A stretch of DNA of 64,000 bases from Phycisphaerales bacterium (GCA_029260555.1 JAJDCZ010000007.1:1-64000); one strand, 5' to 3'; numbered from the stretch's first letter, positions 7,085 through 15,693 are shown. Program-made: numbers and translations. The notes: generated by a model from the sequence alone, not told the origin.

Positions 7085-7849
7085 TTGGCTGGTCATAGTA
7101 AATGGGCGAATATCAGGCACCGCAAGGATCGCCAGGATAAAAAGCGAGGCACACAGTGGTCAAAGTGCTCAAGAGCGATCATTGCAGCGGCTCGTGAAGG
7201 CGGCCCAGACCCGGATACCAACCTGACACTTCGCTATGCGATCGACGAAGCCAAGTACGCCAACATGCCCAAGGACACCATTGAACGGGCAATTAAAAAA
7301 GGTGCAGGTGCAGGATCTGGAGAGAATTTTCTGCCAGCCCGGTATGAAGGCTATGGCCCAAATGGCGTCGCCATCCTCGTTGACACACTCACCGACAACA
7401 AGACCCGTACAGTTTCTGAAGTCCGCTCTATTTTCAACAAAAGAGGTGGCAACATGGGCAATGCGGGCAGCGTCGCTTTCATGTTTGAAACCAAAGGCCA
7501 GATCCTGATCGCTGCAACAGCCACGAGCGAAGATGCTCTCATGGAGACTGCCATCGAAGCAGGTGCTGAAGATGTGCAGAATCCTGAAGGTGATGAAGGT
7601 GAAGGGTTCTGGACCGTGTTCACAGGACCAACCGAGTTTCAGTCTGTCAAAGAGAGCATTGAAAAAGCAGGTATTGAGATCACCGAAGCAGAGATCGCCA
7701 TGATTCCCACCAATACGGTGACGCTGGGCGCAGATGATGCACAGAAGTTGATGAATCTGGTCGAGGCACTGGAAGATAATGAAGATGTTCAGAAGGTCTA
7801 CACCAATGCGGACTTTGCAGACGATGCCCTTGACGCGATGAGCGGATGA
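7085..7849 (+). CDS. yebC: YebC/PmpR family regulator
   Basis: 254 aa, matching the usual 240-250. The start is a TTG at 7085: AGGAGG at 7071-7076 is 8 nt away, and only from there does the protein begin with the family signature (M)-A-G-H-S-K-W-A-N-I-R-H-R-K. A GTG at 7076 overlaps the ribosome site and is rejected. The family (YebC, PmpR, TACO1) acts in the cytoplasm as a transcriptional regulator or translational facilitator. Family blocks such as N-M-P-K-D-T-I-E-R-A-I, Y-E-G-Y-G-P-N-G and N-K-R-G-G-N-M-G are intact. It is followed with ATGA overlap by a DUF1643 gene. Its usual neighbours ruvC/ruvA are not adjacent. Confidence 0.95.
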   Translation: MAGHSKWANIRHRKDRQDKKRGTQWSKCSRAIIAAAREGGPDPDTNLTLRYAIDEAKYANMPKDTIERAIKKGAGAGSGENFLPARYEGYGPNGVAILVDTLTDNKTRTVSEVRSIFNKRGGNMGNAGSVAFMFETKGQILIAATATSEDALMETAIEAGAEDVQNPEGDEGEGFWTVFTGPTEFQSVKESIEKAGIEITEAEIAMIPTNTVTLGADDAQKLMNLVEALEDNEDVQKVYTNADFADDALDAMSG

Positions 7850-8358
7850 AAACTTGTCAATGTCCCCAGCCGGTGGTTGGCTCAGCGATCTTTGACAGGA
7901 CCGGGCAGTATCGGTATCTGCTCAGCAGGGTGTGGAATAAAGCTGGGCTTTGCGTCTTGTTCGTGATGCTCAACCCGAGCACTGCGAATGCAGACGCTGA
8001 TGATCCGACCATACGAAGGTGCATGGGCTTTGCAAGCTCATGGGAGATGGGCGCATTTGTCGTTGCAAATCTCTACGCATTTCGGGCAACGCAACCCGCG
8101 GTGCTCTTTCAGGCAGCTGATCCTGTCGGACCTGACAACGATCTGCACCTTGAACAAGCAATGAAACGAGCAGATCGTGTTGTGCTGGCATGGGGAAACC
8201 ATGGGCTGCGCGATGAGCGGGCAACTGAGGTCCTTGGCATCATCAAATCGCTGAATATCAAGCCGATGTGCCTGGGATTAACCAATGCTGGTCAACCTCG
8301 ACACCCGCTGTACCTGCCTGGCAATGCCAGCCTGCAATCCGCAGCCGATTTACTCTAA
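7846..8358 (+). CDS. DUF1643 domain protein
   Basis: 170 aa, essentially one DUF1643 domain. Diagnostic segments are a Y-R-Y-L-L-S-R-x-W strand near residue 22, V-M-L-N-P-S-T-A-N-A near 40, D-P-T-I-R-R-C near 54, N-L-Y-A-F-R-A near 75 and A-W-G-N-H-G near 114. The biochemical function is not established; the family is widespread in bacteria and phages and is often next to nucleic-acid genes. The start overlaps the yebC stop (ATGA at 7846-7849), so it is translationally coupled to yebC. It ends 5 nt from the convergent DUF58 gene. Confidence 0.85.
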   Translation: MKTCQCPQPVVGSAIFDRTGQYRYLLSRVWNKAGLCVLFVMLNPSTANADADDPTIRRCMGFASSWEMGAFVVANLYAFRATQPAVLFQAADPVGPDNDLHLEQAMKRADRVVLAWGNHGLRDERATEVLGIIKSLNIKPMCLGLTNAGQPRHPLYLPGNASLQSAADLL

Positions 8359-8363
8359 AAGCT

Positions 8364-9434
8364 TCATCCCACCAGCCCCGCCCGACGGAGATCACCCAGA
8401 ATCAGCCGATCAATCGCTCGGTCACTCAAGACCACTCGGTGTGTCATTGACCGGGCCAGGCAAAGTCGATCAAGCCCTTGCAGATGCGCTTCGAGCTTTT
8501 CACGATACCGGGCGATTGCACCCGCATTCATTGTGACCTGCGCACTGTGCCCGGTTTCTGCATCAATCAACTGAACATCGCCGCTTAAAAGCCCGTCCCC
8601 TCCTCCTGCACCCCCACCCACAGCCTGCGATGGGTCCAACTCCTCCGGAGCCAGCACCTGCAAACACCAGGTATCAAAACCCCCCATCCCCCCCACTCCC
8701 CCCGCCCCGGTACCCCCAACACCACCAGCTAAATAGTTCAACCCCCGTGAAAGATCTTCTCTGAAAAAAAAGTCTGACAACACAATCATCACGCCGGTTC
8801 CTGAACGGGAAAGCGCCAGAGTCTTACATACATCAGCAAATGCCATCGGTCCAGAATGGGCTGATTCGGGTATCGGCTGAAGACTCTCAAGCAGGAAGGC
8901 TGCCAGGCGATGCACCGCAGCTCTGCCTCGAAGCGCAGGTAGCATGGTCACACCCCCCACCCCCCCCACCCCTCCCATGCCCCTTTTGCCACCGCCTGCT
9001 CCTTTTACGCCTGGTTTGCCAAAGCAGCAAATACGAACCCGGTTGTTATGCACCAGGCCGATATACCCGATCGCCAGCGCCAGGCGATGGGCAAACAACA
9101 GCTTGTTGGGGTTGCCTGCATCCATAGAAGCGGAGCAGTCAATGGCTATATGCACCGAAAGATCGCGTTCTTCCTGAAAGAGCTTGACGAACAGCCGATC
9201 GAGTCTGGCGAGTACATTCCAGTCAACATGGCGTAAATCATCCCCCAGTGTGTAGTTGCGATAGTCGTCAAACTCGACGCTGTTGCCTCGGCGTTTTGAC
9301 CTCCGTTCGCCAGGCATCCTCCCAGCAAACATCTTGCGTGATCGGACATCGATGGCATCAAACGATGCCAGCGTTGGAGCATCGATCAACTCGCTGATTG
9401 TTCTGGGTCGATTCTCAAGTGTTGATGCTCGCAT
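8364..9434 (-). CDS. DUF58 domain protein (MoxR-associated, VWA-like)
   Basis: 356 aa. I chose ATG 9434 because GGAG lies 8 nt upstream; in-frame starts at 9479 and 9506 sit in a poly-G tract. The DUF58 core is clear: G-E-R-R-S-K-R-R-G-N-S-V-E-F, Y-x-x-G-D-D-L-R-H-V-D-W-N-V-L-A-R and a MIDAS-like D-C-S-A-S-M typical of von Willebrand type A folds. Such proteins usually act with a MoxR AAA ATPase in folding or activating envelope or metal-dependent complexes; no MoxR gene is adjacent here. Two glycine-rich insertions (G-G-V-G-G repeats near residues 150-165 and 240-255, and a third G-rich run) are encoded by C-rich tracts and look like low-complexity expansions. No transmembrane anchor is seen. 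Confidence 0.85.
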   Translation of the reverse strand: MRASTLENRPRTISELIDAPTLASFDAIDVRSRKMFAGRMPGERRSKRRGNSVEFDDYRNYTLGDDLRHVDWNVLARLDRLFVKLFQEERDLSVHIAIDCSASMDAGNPNKLLFAHRLALAIGYIGLVHNNRVRICCFGKPGVKGAGGGKRGMGGVGGVGGVTMLPALRGRAAVHRLAAFLLESLQPIPESAHSGPMAFADVCKTLALSRSGTGVMIVLSDFFFREDLSRGLNYLAGGVGGTGAGGVGGMGGFDTWCLQVLAPEELDPSQAVGGGAGGGDGLLSGDVQLIDAETGHSAQVTMNAGAIARYREKLEAHLQGLDRLCLARSMTHRVVLSDRAIDRLILGDLRRAGLVG

Positions 9435-9529
9435 GAAACAGGCTCCGATCTCAAAGCGTATCCTATTCAGATCATACATCCTCCCCCCCTCCCCCCCCAT
9501 CCACACCTCCCCTCAAGGAGTTCAATCCC

Positions 9530-10417
9530 ATGCCCCCCCCCATGACCCTCCCCAGACCCCCTTCCATTACCACAGCCAAACTCTCACTGACCTTACTTCT
9601 GGTGATGTTTGTTGCTGCCCTATCAAGCCACGCTCAGAACTCATCGCCCGCAGAGCTTCGCAGGCAGGTGCAGACGCTCAATGACAAGATTCGCCTGCTC
9701 GAAGAGCGACTCGGCGAGTCACAAACAAGGGTTCAAAGGCTCGAAGAAGACCGCATCACGCTTCGCCAGGCGCTTCGACAGGCAGAGGATGTCATTTCCA
9801 ATCTTCGTGCGCTTATTGGGTCTCCTGATCAGGTCGCGTCCATGCCTCAGATTGCCAAAACGCCTCTGGACCCATATGCCTCTCCGGCATCGATGCTGGC
9901 AGAGTTGCGCTGGCAGTATCATCAATCGCTGAGTGATCTTCCCATGCAATCGCCCAAGCAGATTGCCAAGTCCCATGAGCAAATCAAAATCTGGTGCAAG
10001 AACACCAACAAGCAAATGCGCAGCAAGATTCGCTGGCTCACACGCGTCGATCAACTTGAACGCACCAGGCAAGGCCAGTACACCGCCCGCGTGCGCGTGC
10101 TTGACGAACTGACACTCCTGCCTATCGGCGATCCCATGTCGCTTATCATTCCCAAACGCTTTGCACAAAAGATTGCCCGCGAAAGAGATCGCAAGCCGCT
10201 CTGGTGGATCAATGCCCTCTTTATTGCAACCCCCCAGTATGATCCAGAGCGAGCTACGCCAGGCGTCTTTGAAGTCCCACCTTTCGTCGGCCCGTTCGTC
10301 AGTTTCGCCTATGAACTCGAATGGATTGGCATCAAAGGCGTCACCGTTAAAAACACCACCGAGGCTAACGATTCCGATGCGTCAAACGCTCCGCCTCCCA
10401 CAAGCAAACCCCGCTGA
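9530..10417 (+). CDS. Secreted coiled-coil protein of unknown function
   Basis: 295 aa, family not recognised. AAGGAG is spaced 9 nt before ATG 9530. The start codon is followed directly by nine C residues (encoding P-P-P), then a second in-frame ATG. A signal peptide follows (hydrophobic about 19-33, ending S-H-A-Q). Residues about 40-100 form a charged coiled coil (L-N-D-K-I-R-L-L-E-E-R-L, V-Q-R-L-E-E-D-R). The rest is a globular region with a W-x-x-R-V-D-Q-L-E-R core and a hydrophobic W-W-I-N-A-L-F block. The C-terminal tail is rich in Asn, Thr and Pro. It is divergent from the DUF58 gene and convergent with the FG-GAP gene. Probably periplasmic. Confidence 0.75.
   Translation: MPPPMTLPRPPSITTAKLSLTLLLVMFVAALSSHAQNSSPAELRRQVQTLNDKIRLLEERLGESQTRVQRLEEDRITLRQALRQAEDVISNLRALIGSPDQVASMPQIAKTPLDPYASPASMLAELRWQYHQSLSDLPMQSPKQIAKSHEQIKIWCKNTNKQMRSKIRWLTRVDQLERTRQGQYTARVRVLDELTLLPIGDPMSLIIPKRFAQKIARERDRKPLWWINALFIATPQYDPERATPGVFEVPPFVGPFVSFAYELEWIGIKGVTVKNTTEANDSDASNAPPPTSKPR
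9533..9541 (+). repeat. C9 homopolymer immediately after a start codon
   Basis: Nine consecutive C residues between ATG 9530 and an in-frame ATG 9542. Tracts of this length in the first codons of a gene are prone to slipped-strand change in length, which would switch the frame of the first start while leaving the second start usable. Confidence 0.7.
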
Positions 10418-10445
10418 CCCCCTTGTCTCACAATAACATGGAATC

Positions 10446-10479
10446 AAAAACCCCCGGCCTCGCTTCTGTAGGGACGGGG
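10446..10479 (-). terminator. Intrinsic terminator for the FG-GAP gene
   Basis: On the minus strand CCCCG (75-79 complement) and CGGGG (52-56 complement), with an inner three-base CCT/AGG pairing, form a hairpin followed by GTTTTT (10446-10450). It lies about 80 nt past the FG-GAP stop at 10558. Confidence 0.5.
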
Positions 10480-10557
10480 AGTTGTTTATTCACGAGGGTT
10501 GTCGTTCTAACTCACATGACTCATTGCGTTGCGGTCATGAAAGACTTGCTAATCAGG

Positions 10558-11979
10558 TCACGGACATCCTGCAGCGAAGAGCGTGATAAAGGCAAAGAAA
10601 TCCAGCACATCGATCGCGCCGCTGCCATCAAGATCGGCAATCATGTCATTGTTTCCAAAGGCTGTGATGAAGGCAAAGAAGTCAAGTACATCAACAGCAC
10701 CGTCGCCATTGATATCAACAGGACAGCCCGCGCCAGGAACTGTGAACAAATACGCTGAACCAGTGGTGGTGTCTGCAGCACTGATGGCGGTTTCACGCGC
10801 TCCTACAACGACAGTACCACTATCAAGAGCAATGGAAGTTCCAAACAGGTCATTGGCTACACCGGTGCTCGGAATGATTTTGGTAATCTGCGTACCGGTG
10901 GATGCATCAAACAGATACGCTGAACCAGAGTTAAAGCCGTTGGTGTTGTTATGCCACGCCCCCACCGCGACGATGCCGTTGCTGATTGAGGTGGAGTAAC
11001 CAAAATTATCCGACGAGGCTGCATCGCCTGGAAGAAGTTTGGCGAGTTGTAGCCCGGTGGAGGCATCAAATAGATACGCTGCACCGGAACTGTTACCGGT
11101 GTCATCATCACCCCACGCCCCTACGGAAACGATCCCGTTTGAAAGAGCGATGGAGAAGCCGAACTGGTCTGCTGTCGATCCATCACCAGGGAGAAGTTTT
11201 GCGAGCTGCAACCCGGTGGATGCATCAAAAAGATATGCCGAACCTGAATCGGTGCCATTGTCATCGTCGTGATGCGCCCCTACTGCGACAATACCATTTT
11301 CAATGGCAACAGAGATCCCAAACTGATCCCCAAGCCCGGCATCGCCTGGGCGAAGTATGCTCATCAGAGTACCGGTGGCTGCATTGAAAACATATGCGGA
11401 ACCAGAGTCCATGCGAAAGTGGTCAGTATTTATCGCTCCTACAACAACGATGCCATTGTTGATTGCAATGGAGTAACCAAACCAGTCGTTCGCAACACCA
11501 CCGAGGGCAAGGAGTTTGGCGGTTTGCAGACCGGTAGAGGCATCGAAAAGATACGCCGAGCCGGAGTTGGTACCACTGTCATCGTCAAACGGCATCCCAA
11601 CTGCTACGACACCGTTGTGGTTGGCGATGGAGTAGCCAAACCACTCTTGCAATGAACCGTCGTTTGGGAGGAGCTTGGCAATCTGTGCACCGGTAGACGC
11701 ATCGAATAGATACGCCGAGCCAGAGTCAGGGCCGTTGTCATCGTCTTTGGGAACTCCTACCGCGACAACCCCATTGTGAATGGCGACAGCCTGACCGAAC
11801 TCGTCTCTGGCAGCGGCATCGCTTGCCATGAGTTTGCTATCTTCAGTAATCACCCCTCTATCCTGCCCCAGAACCGGAGCTGCACCAATAATCAATCCGA
11901 CTGCAATTGCAGCGAGACACAAACCGTTTATGCGATTGGGATGAGAATATTTTGAACTACAGGAAGGGGCAAGGGACAT
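10558..11979 (-). CDS. Secreted FG-GAP-like seven-repeat beta-propeller with GC-type dockerin-like tail
   Basis: 473 aa. ATG 11979 has GGAG 8-9 nt upstream; the longer frame beginning at 12054 lacks this. A signal segment (about residues 20-40) ends V-L-G-Q. Seven repeats of about 54 residues follow, each with a D-x-F-G-x-S-x-A start, N-G-I-V-A-V-G-A, D-D-D-x-G-x-x-S-G-S-A-Y-L-F and D-A-S-T-G elements. These resemble FG-GAP/integrin-alpha N-terminal repeats, consistent with a seven-bladed propeller. The last 55 residues hold two dockerin-like calcium segments (D-I-N-G-D-G-A-V-D-V-L-D-F-F and D-L-D-G-S-G-A-I-D-V) and end G-C-P. A Cys directly precedes the first loop. No enzymatic site is visible. 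Probably an exported surface or matrix protein. Confidence 0.85.
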   Translation of the reverse strand: MSLAPSCSSKYSHPNRINGLCLAAIAVGLIIGAAPVLGQDRGVITEDSKLMASDAAARDEFGQAVAIHNGVVAVGVPKDDDNGPDSGSAYLFDASTGAQIAKLLPNDGSLQEWFGYSIANHNGVVAVGMPFDDDSGTNSGSAYLFDASTGLQTAKLLALGGVANDWFGYSIAINNGIVVVGAINTDHFRMDSGSAYVFNAATGTLMSILRPGDAGLGDQFGISVAIENGIVAVGAHHDDDNGTDSGSAYLFDASTGLQLAKLLPGDGSTADQFGFSIALSNGIVSVGAWGDDDTGNSSGAAYLFDASTGLQLAKLLPGDAASSDNFGYSTSISNGIVAVGAWHNNTNGFNSGSAYLFDASTGTQITKIIPSTGVANDLFGTSIALDSGTVVVGARETAISAADTTTGSAYLFTVPGAGCPVDINGDGAVDVLDFFAFITAFGNNDMIADLDGSGAIDVLDFFAFITLFAAGCP

Positions 11980-12267
11980 GGTTCTGACTCCGTTGTAAAT
12001 AGCTGAGTACGATCTATCTAGTGCCAGCTTACAATGAGTCCCTTTCGTACACAAGCATTATTTGGAGATATCACCACTGTGTGCCACGATGCCACACAAA
12101 GCATATTCGCTGTGTCTTTGCTCCGGCTTCTTCCTCAACTTCCACGATGGTTTCTCCTTTTACAACATTAAACAAAAATCCCTGACTACTTTATTATTGC
12201 AGACATGAAAATCCCAATATAACCCGCATAGTTCATTACCAATATTTCCATAATTTTTTGCGTTGTA

Positions 12268-13443
12268 TCACGGACATCCTGCAGCAAAGAGGCTGACAAA
12301 GGCGAAGAAATCCAGGACATCAATGAAACCATCACCCGTCAGGTCGGCTGCGAGGTCGCTGTTGGCAAAGAGACTGACAAAGGTGAAAAAGTCCAGTACA
12401 TCGACAAAGCCATCACAGTTCAGATCAACTGCACATCGACTCACATCAATAATTTGTAGCCCCGAATCCCAGTCTGCCACAAATGCGATGTCACCTACAA
12501 TCGCGACATTCTCTGCATAATTCGGCGTGTTATACGAGCCGAGCAAGTATGGTGCTGTTGGGTCGCTCACATCAATGATCTGCAGGCCGGATGTCTGATC
12601 TGCCACATACGCTGTCGTCCCCACCACCTCTACTCCATGAGCTGCATCAGGTGTATCAATCGAGCCAACCAATACCGGTGCAGCAGGATTACTGACATCA
12701 ATGATCTCAAGACCGTTCCAGCGATCCGCGATATATGCTGTTGTGCCTTGAACCGTCACACCCCAAGCCGTTCCCGGCGTGTTGAATGAACCGAGCAAAT
12801 ACGGTGCTGCAGGATTGCTCACATCTATGATCTGAAGCCCTGAAAAAACGCCATCAGCGACATACGCAGTCGTCCCCACCACCTCTACACAAAGCGCAAA
12901 GCTCGGCGTGTCATACGAACCAACCCACACTGGCGATGTCGGATCACTCACATCAATGATCTGTAGCCCGGTGTTCCAGTTCGCTACATACGCGGTCGTT
13001 CCCACTACCGCAACATCAACTACATTTCCAGTTATAGCTTGGGAACCGATCAGCACAGGTGCTGTGGGATCACTCACATCAATGATCTGCAGCCCAGCCC
13101 CCCAGGCTGCCACATACGCTGTGGTCCCCTCAACTGCAATACCCCGGACCATATCCGGAACCCTGGCCGAGCCGAGATAAACAGGTAACGCAGGATCACT
13201 CACATCAATGATCTGTAGCCCATCGAAAACGCCTTCAGGTATATACGCCAAATTGCCCACAACCTTGACATCCCGGGCATAACTTTGCGCAAATGTACCC
13301 AGAAGATTCGGGGTCATACATGATCGACCTTGCGCTCTGGCGGGTGTCGCTACCCCAACCCAACTCAACAGAAACGCACATAGCACGATTGAACTGAAAA
13401 ACCAACTGCTGACTACTTTCTCACCCTGTGCATTCTTTTTCAT
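12268..13443 (-). CDS. Secreted LVIVD-repeat propeller with GC-type dockerin-like tail
   Basis: 391 aa. ATG 13443 (M-K-K-N-A) has GTGGAG about 6 nt upstream; a GTG at 13455 is an alternative. Signal peptide with hydrophobic core about residues 15-35 ending A-R-A-Q. Seven repeats of about 42 residues follow, each containing V-x-V-x-G-x-x-A-Y-V-A and G-L-Q-I-I-D-V-S-D-P-x-x-P. This is the LVIVD repeat (PF08309) of predicted propeller proteins. The tail repeats the dockerin-like design: Cys, then D-L-N-C-D-G-F-V-D-V-L-D-F-F and D-L-T-G-D-G-F-I-D-V-L-D-F-F, ending L-F-A-A-G-C-P. It is encoded just upstream of, and in the same direction as, the FG-GAP protein with the same tail. Surface display or matrix function is inferred; ligand unknown. 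Confidence 0.87.
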   Translation of the reverse strand: MKKNAQGEKVVSSWFFSSIVLCAFLLSWVGVATPARAQGRSCMTPNLLGTFAQSYARDVKVVGNLAYIPEGVFDGLQIIDVSDPALPVYLGSARVPDMVRGIAVEGTTAYVAAWGAGLQIIDVSDPTAPVLIGSQAITGNVVDVAVVGTTAYVANWNTGLQIIDVSDPTSPVWVGSYDTPSFALCVEVVGTTAYVADGVFSGLQIIDVSNPAAPYLLGSFNTPGTAWGVTVQGTTAYIADRWNGLEIIDVSNPAAPVLVGSIDTPDAAHGVEVVGTTAYVADQTSGLQIIDVSDPTAPYLLGSYNTPNYAENVAIVGDIAFVADWDSGLQIIDVSRCAVDLNCDGFVDVLDFFTFVSLFANSDLAADLTGDGFIDVLDFFAFVSLFAAGCP

Positions 13444-13639
13444 GATCGTCTCCACTGGTCATAAACCCTTGAATCTTGCTCTTCTCACAAAATCTACAGC
13501 GATTGTATCATAAACAGGATATTATGATCCTGTATATGTTCATTTTTGGATCAATATTTAGTCAAGTGACATCCACCCCTACAATGGCCCCTGTGTGTGC
13601 TTCACATCAAATGACAATCTGCCCCTGGAGAGATGCCCG

Positions 13640-14629
13640 GTGACTCCGTCTGATTGCACAACCAGCACCACAGATTCAGCGCACTCGGTGAGCGAACCCG
13701 GTTCGCAATCCAAAGCTGCCTCTCTTGTTGAAGCGACCAAGCCCGGCATCACCAAGATGGTCCTCCTCACCACGACCGTCGGCTTCATCATCGCTGCGGT
13801 TTCTCGACCCTGGCAGCTTGCAGACCTCATCGTTATCGCCCTGGGCGCATTCATTGGTACTGCCCTCTCAAGTGCTGGAGCCAGTGCCCTGAACGAATGG
13901 TGGGAGCGCGACCGCGACAAGCTCATGACTCGCACTGCGAACCGTCCACTTCCTCAGGGCATTCTCTCACATCAATCCGTCCTGATAATGGGCATCAGCA
14001 CCAGCGTCTTCGGCGTTGGCATTCTCTGGGTCCTCTGTGGCTTGATCCCCGCCATGATCTCGCTGATCACCATCCTCAGCTACATCTTTCTCTATACACC
14101 GATGAAGCCCGTCACATCACTGGCCACCATCGTTGGCGCTGTTCCCGGCGCGTTGCCGCCTTTGATCGGCTGGACCGCTGCATCAACCGACCTGCCCGAT
14201 TCAGGGCTCTTTCTCTGGGGCGGATGGTCACTCTTTCTGCTCATGTTTGTGTGGCAAATCCCCCACTTTCTGGCCATCGCCTGGATGTACCGCGATGACT
14301 ACGCTGCGGGCGGGCACAAGGTTCTGCCAGTCATCGACACCACAGGCCATCTCACCGCAGGCACCATGCTGCTCTGGGCTATCTGTCTCCTGCCTGTTTC
14401 CATCTTTCCTGTTGTCACCATGGGTGATCGCCTTGGGTTGATCTCAGTGATTACCGCTCTGTTTGTGAGTCTGGGCTTCATCTGGCTGGCGTACAAGCTC
14501 GTACGGCTCAAGACCAGAGCTGCAGCCAAGGGTGTCTTCTTTGGCTCAATCATCCATCTGCCCGTTGTCCTGCTGGCCTTTGTTGCAGATGCACTCATCA
14601 ACCTGATTCTTGCATCAACTTCCCTCTGA
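13640..14629 (+). CDS. ctaB: Protoheme IX farnesyltransferase
   Basis: 329 aa from GTG 13640, which has GGAGAG 7 nt upstream; a GTG at 13595 would add 15 residues without a better ribosome site. UbiA-superfamily polyprenyltransferase with about eight membrane segments. The first Asp-rich site reads N85-E-W-W-E-R-D91-R-D93-K-L-M-T-R-T, the heme O synthase form of N-x-x-x-D-x-x-x-D. The second loop reads Y-R-D-D-Y-A-A-G-G-H-K-V-L-P-V. It farnesylates heme b to heme o for terminal oxidases. It starts an operon with an ABC exporter pair and SCO, supporting a role in cytochrome c oxidase assembly. It is divergent from the LVIVD gene. Confidence 0.93.
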   Translation: MTPSDCTTSTTDSAHSVSEPGSQSKAASLVEATKPGITKMVLLTTTVGFIIAAVSRPWQLADLIVIALGAFIGTALSSAGASALNEWWERDRDKLMTRTANRPLPQGILSHQSVLIMGISTSVFGVGILWVLCGLIPAMISLITILSYIFLYTPMKPVTSLATIVGAVPGALPPLIGWTAASTDLPDSGLFLWGGWSLFLLMFVWQIPHFLAIAWMYRDDYAAGGHKVLPVIDTTGHLTAGTMLLWAICLLPVSIFPVVTMGDRLGLISVITALFVSLGFIWLAYKLVRLKTRAAAKGVFFGSIIHLPVVLLAFVADALINLILASTSL

Positions 14630-14655
14630 TACATACTCTTTACATACCATTCATC

Positions 14656-15693
14656 ATGCACACCACGACCATGCCTGAACAAAACACAACGCCCGCACTT
14701 CAGAACCACACCGCGCTGGACATCATCAATGTTCACAAAGCCTACACATCACGCAAAAAGACCATCCATGCTCTCAATGGTGCCACCTTGAAACTGCCCT
14801 GTGATCAATGGGCTGCTCTGCTTGGTCCCAATGGTTCAGGCAAGTCCACACTCATGCGCCTCATCTGCAACCTTGATGTGCCAGACTCCGGCTCAATCAA
14901 ACGCTTTGACCTGCCACTCAACACACACTCTCAAAATGCCCGCGCCATGCTTGGCGTTGTCTTTCAAAACCCCGGGCTTGACCCATTGCTCACAGTCAGC
15001 GAAAACCTCATCACGCAAGCGGCTCTCTTCGGCCTCACCGGCGATCAGGCAAGAAACCGAATCAAGTCCATCACACAAATCATGCGCATTGACGATCGAC
15101 TTGATCAGCGCGTCGGCACACTCTCAGGCGGACTCATCAGACGCGCTGACCTTGCTCGGGCTGTCCTTCACAAGCCCCAACTCCTTCTTCTCGATGAACC
15201 CACGACAGGCCTGGACCACGAATCTCGTACCGCGTTCATTAATCTCATCCACGAGATTCGCACTCAAGCTGCCCAGGATGGCAAACCCATCGCGGTGCTC
15301 ATGTCAACGCATCTCATGGATGAAGCGGCTCACGCTGATGCGGTGGTGCTCATGCACGAAGGCAAAGTCGCAGCAGCAGGCACGCCCGATCAGCTCATCA
15401 ACTCGGTCAAAGGCCGCACACTCACCACAGAAACCGCTGCCCGAGAGTTGTTTGATTCAATGAATGTTCCCTTTACTTCAAACAACAGCACACTCAGTGT
15501 CAACATCGAATCCATCGACATCCAGATGCTCGAAAAACTCGCAGCATCCCTGGCAAAGCAAGGCGCAGACTTTGCCATCGCTCGCCCAACACTCGCTGAT
15601 GCCTATCTCAGCTTCACCGGCCAGATGCTCGCAGACAATAACCATACTGAACCCCCGTCACACGCGCATCGCGCACGAAAGAACAAGCCATGA
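14656..15693 (+). CDS. ABC transporter ATP-binding protein (ABC-2 type exporter)
   Basis: 345 aa. All nucleotide-binding motifs are present: Walker A G-P-N-G-S-G-K-S-T at 57-65, Q-loop Gln at about 104, signature L-S-G-G-L at 156-160, Walker B L-L-L-L-D-E-P at 176-182 and H-loop His at about 219. The T-T-G-L-D D-loop and C-terminal extension resemble the DrrA/CcmA-like subfamily that drives ABC-2 permeases. The stop overlaps the permease start (ATGA). In heme/copper oxidase operons such pairs have been proposed to act in cofactor or copper handling; the substrate here is inferred from ctaB and sco only. No clear Shine-Dalgarno precedes ATG 14656, and M6 at 14671 is an alternative start. Confidence 0.92.
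   Translation: MHTTTMPEQNTTPALQNHTALDIINVHKAYTSRKKTIHALNGATLKLPCDQWAALLGPNGSGKSTLMRLICNLDVPDSGSIKRFDLPLNTHSQNARAMLGVVFQNPGLDPLLTVSENLITQAALFGLTGDQARNRIKSITQIMRIDDRLDQRVGTLSGGLIRRADLARAVLHKPQLLLLDEPTTGLDHESRTAFINLIHEIRTQAAQDGKPIAVLMSTHLMDEAAHADAVVLMHEGKVAAAGTPDQLINSVKGRTLTTETAARELFDSMNVPFTSNNSTLSVNIESIDIQMLEKLAASLAKQGADFAIARPTLADAYLSFTGQMLADNNHTEPPSHAHRARKNKP

Noticed and set aside
13595-13639. N-terminal extension of ctaB from GTG 13595
   Set aside because: The GTG at 13640 has a well-placed GGAGAG, and the extension shows no family similarity.
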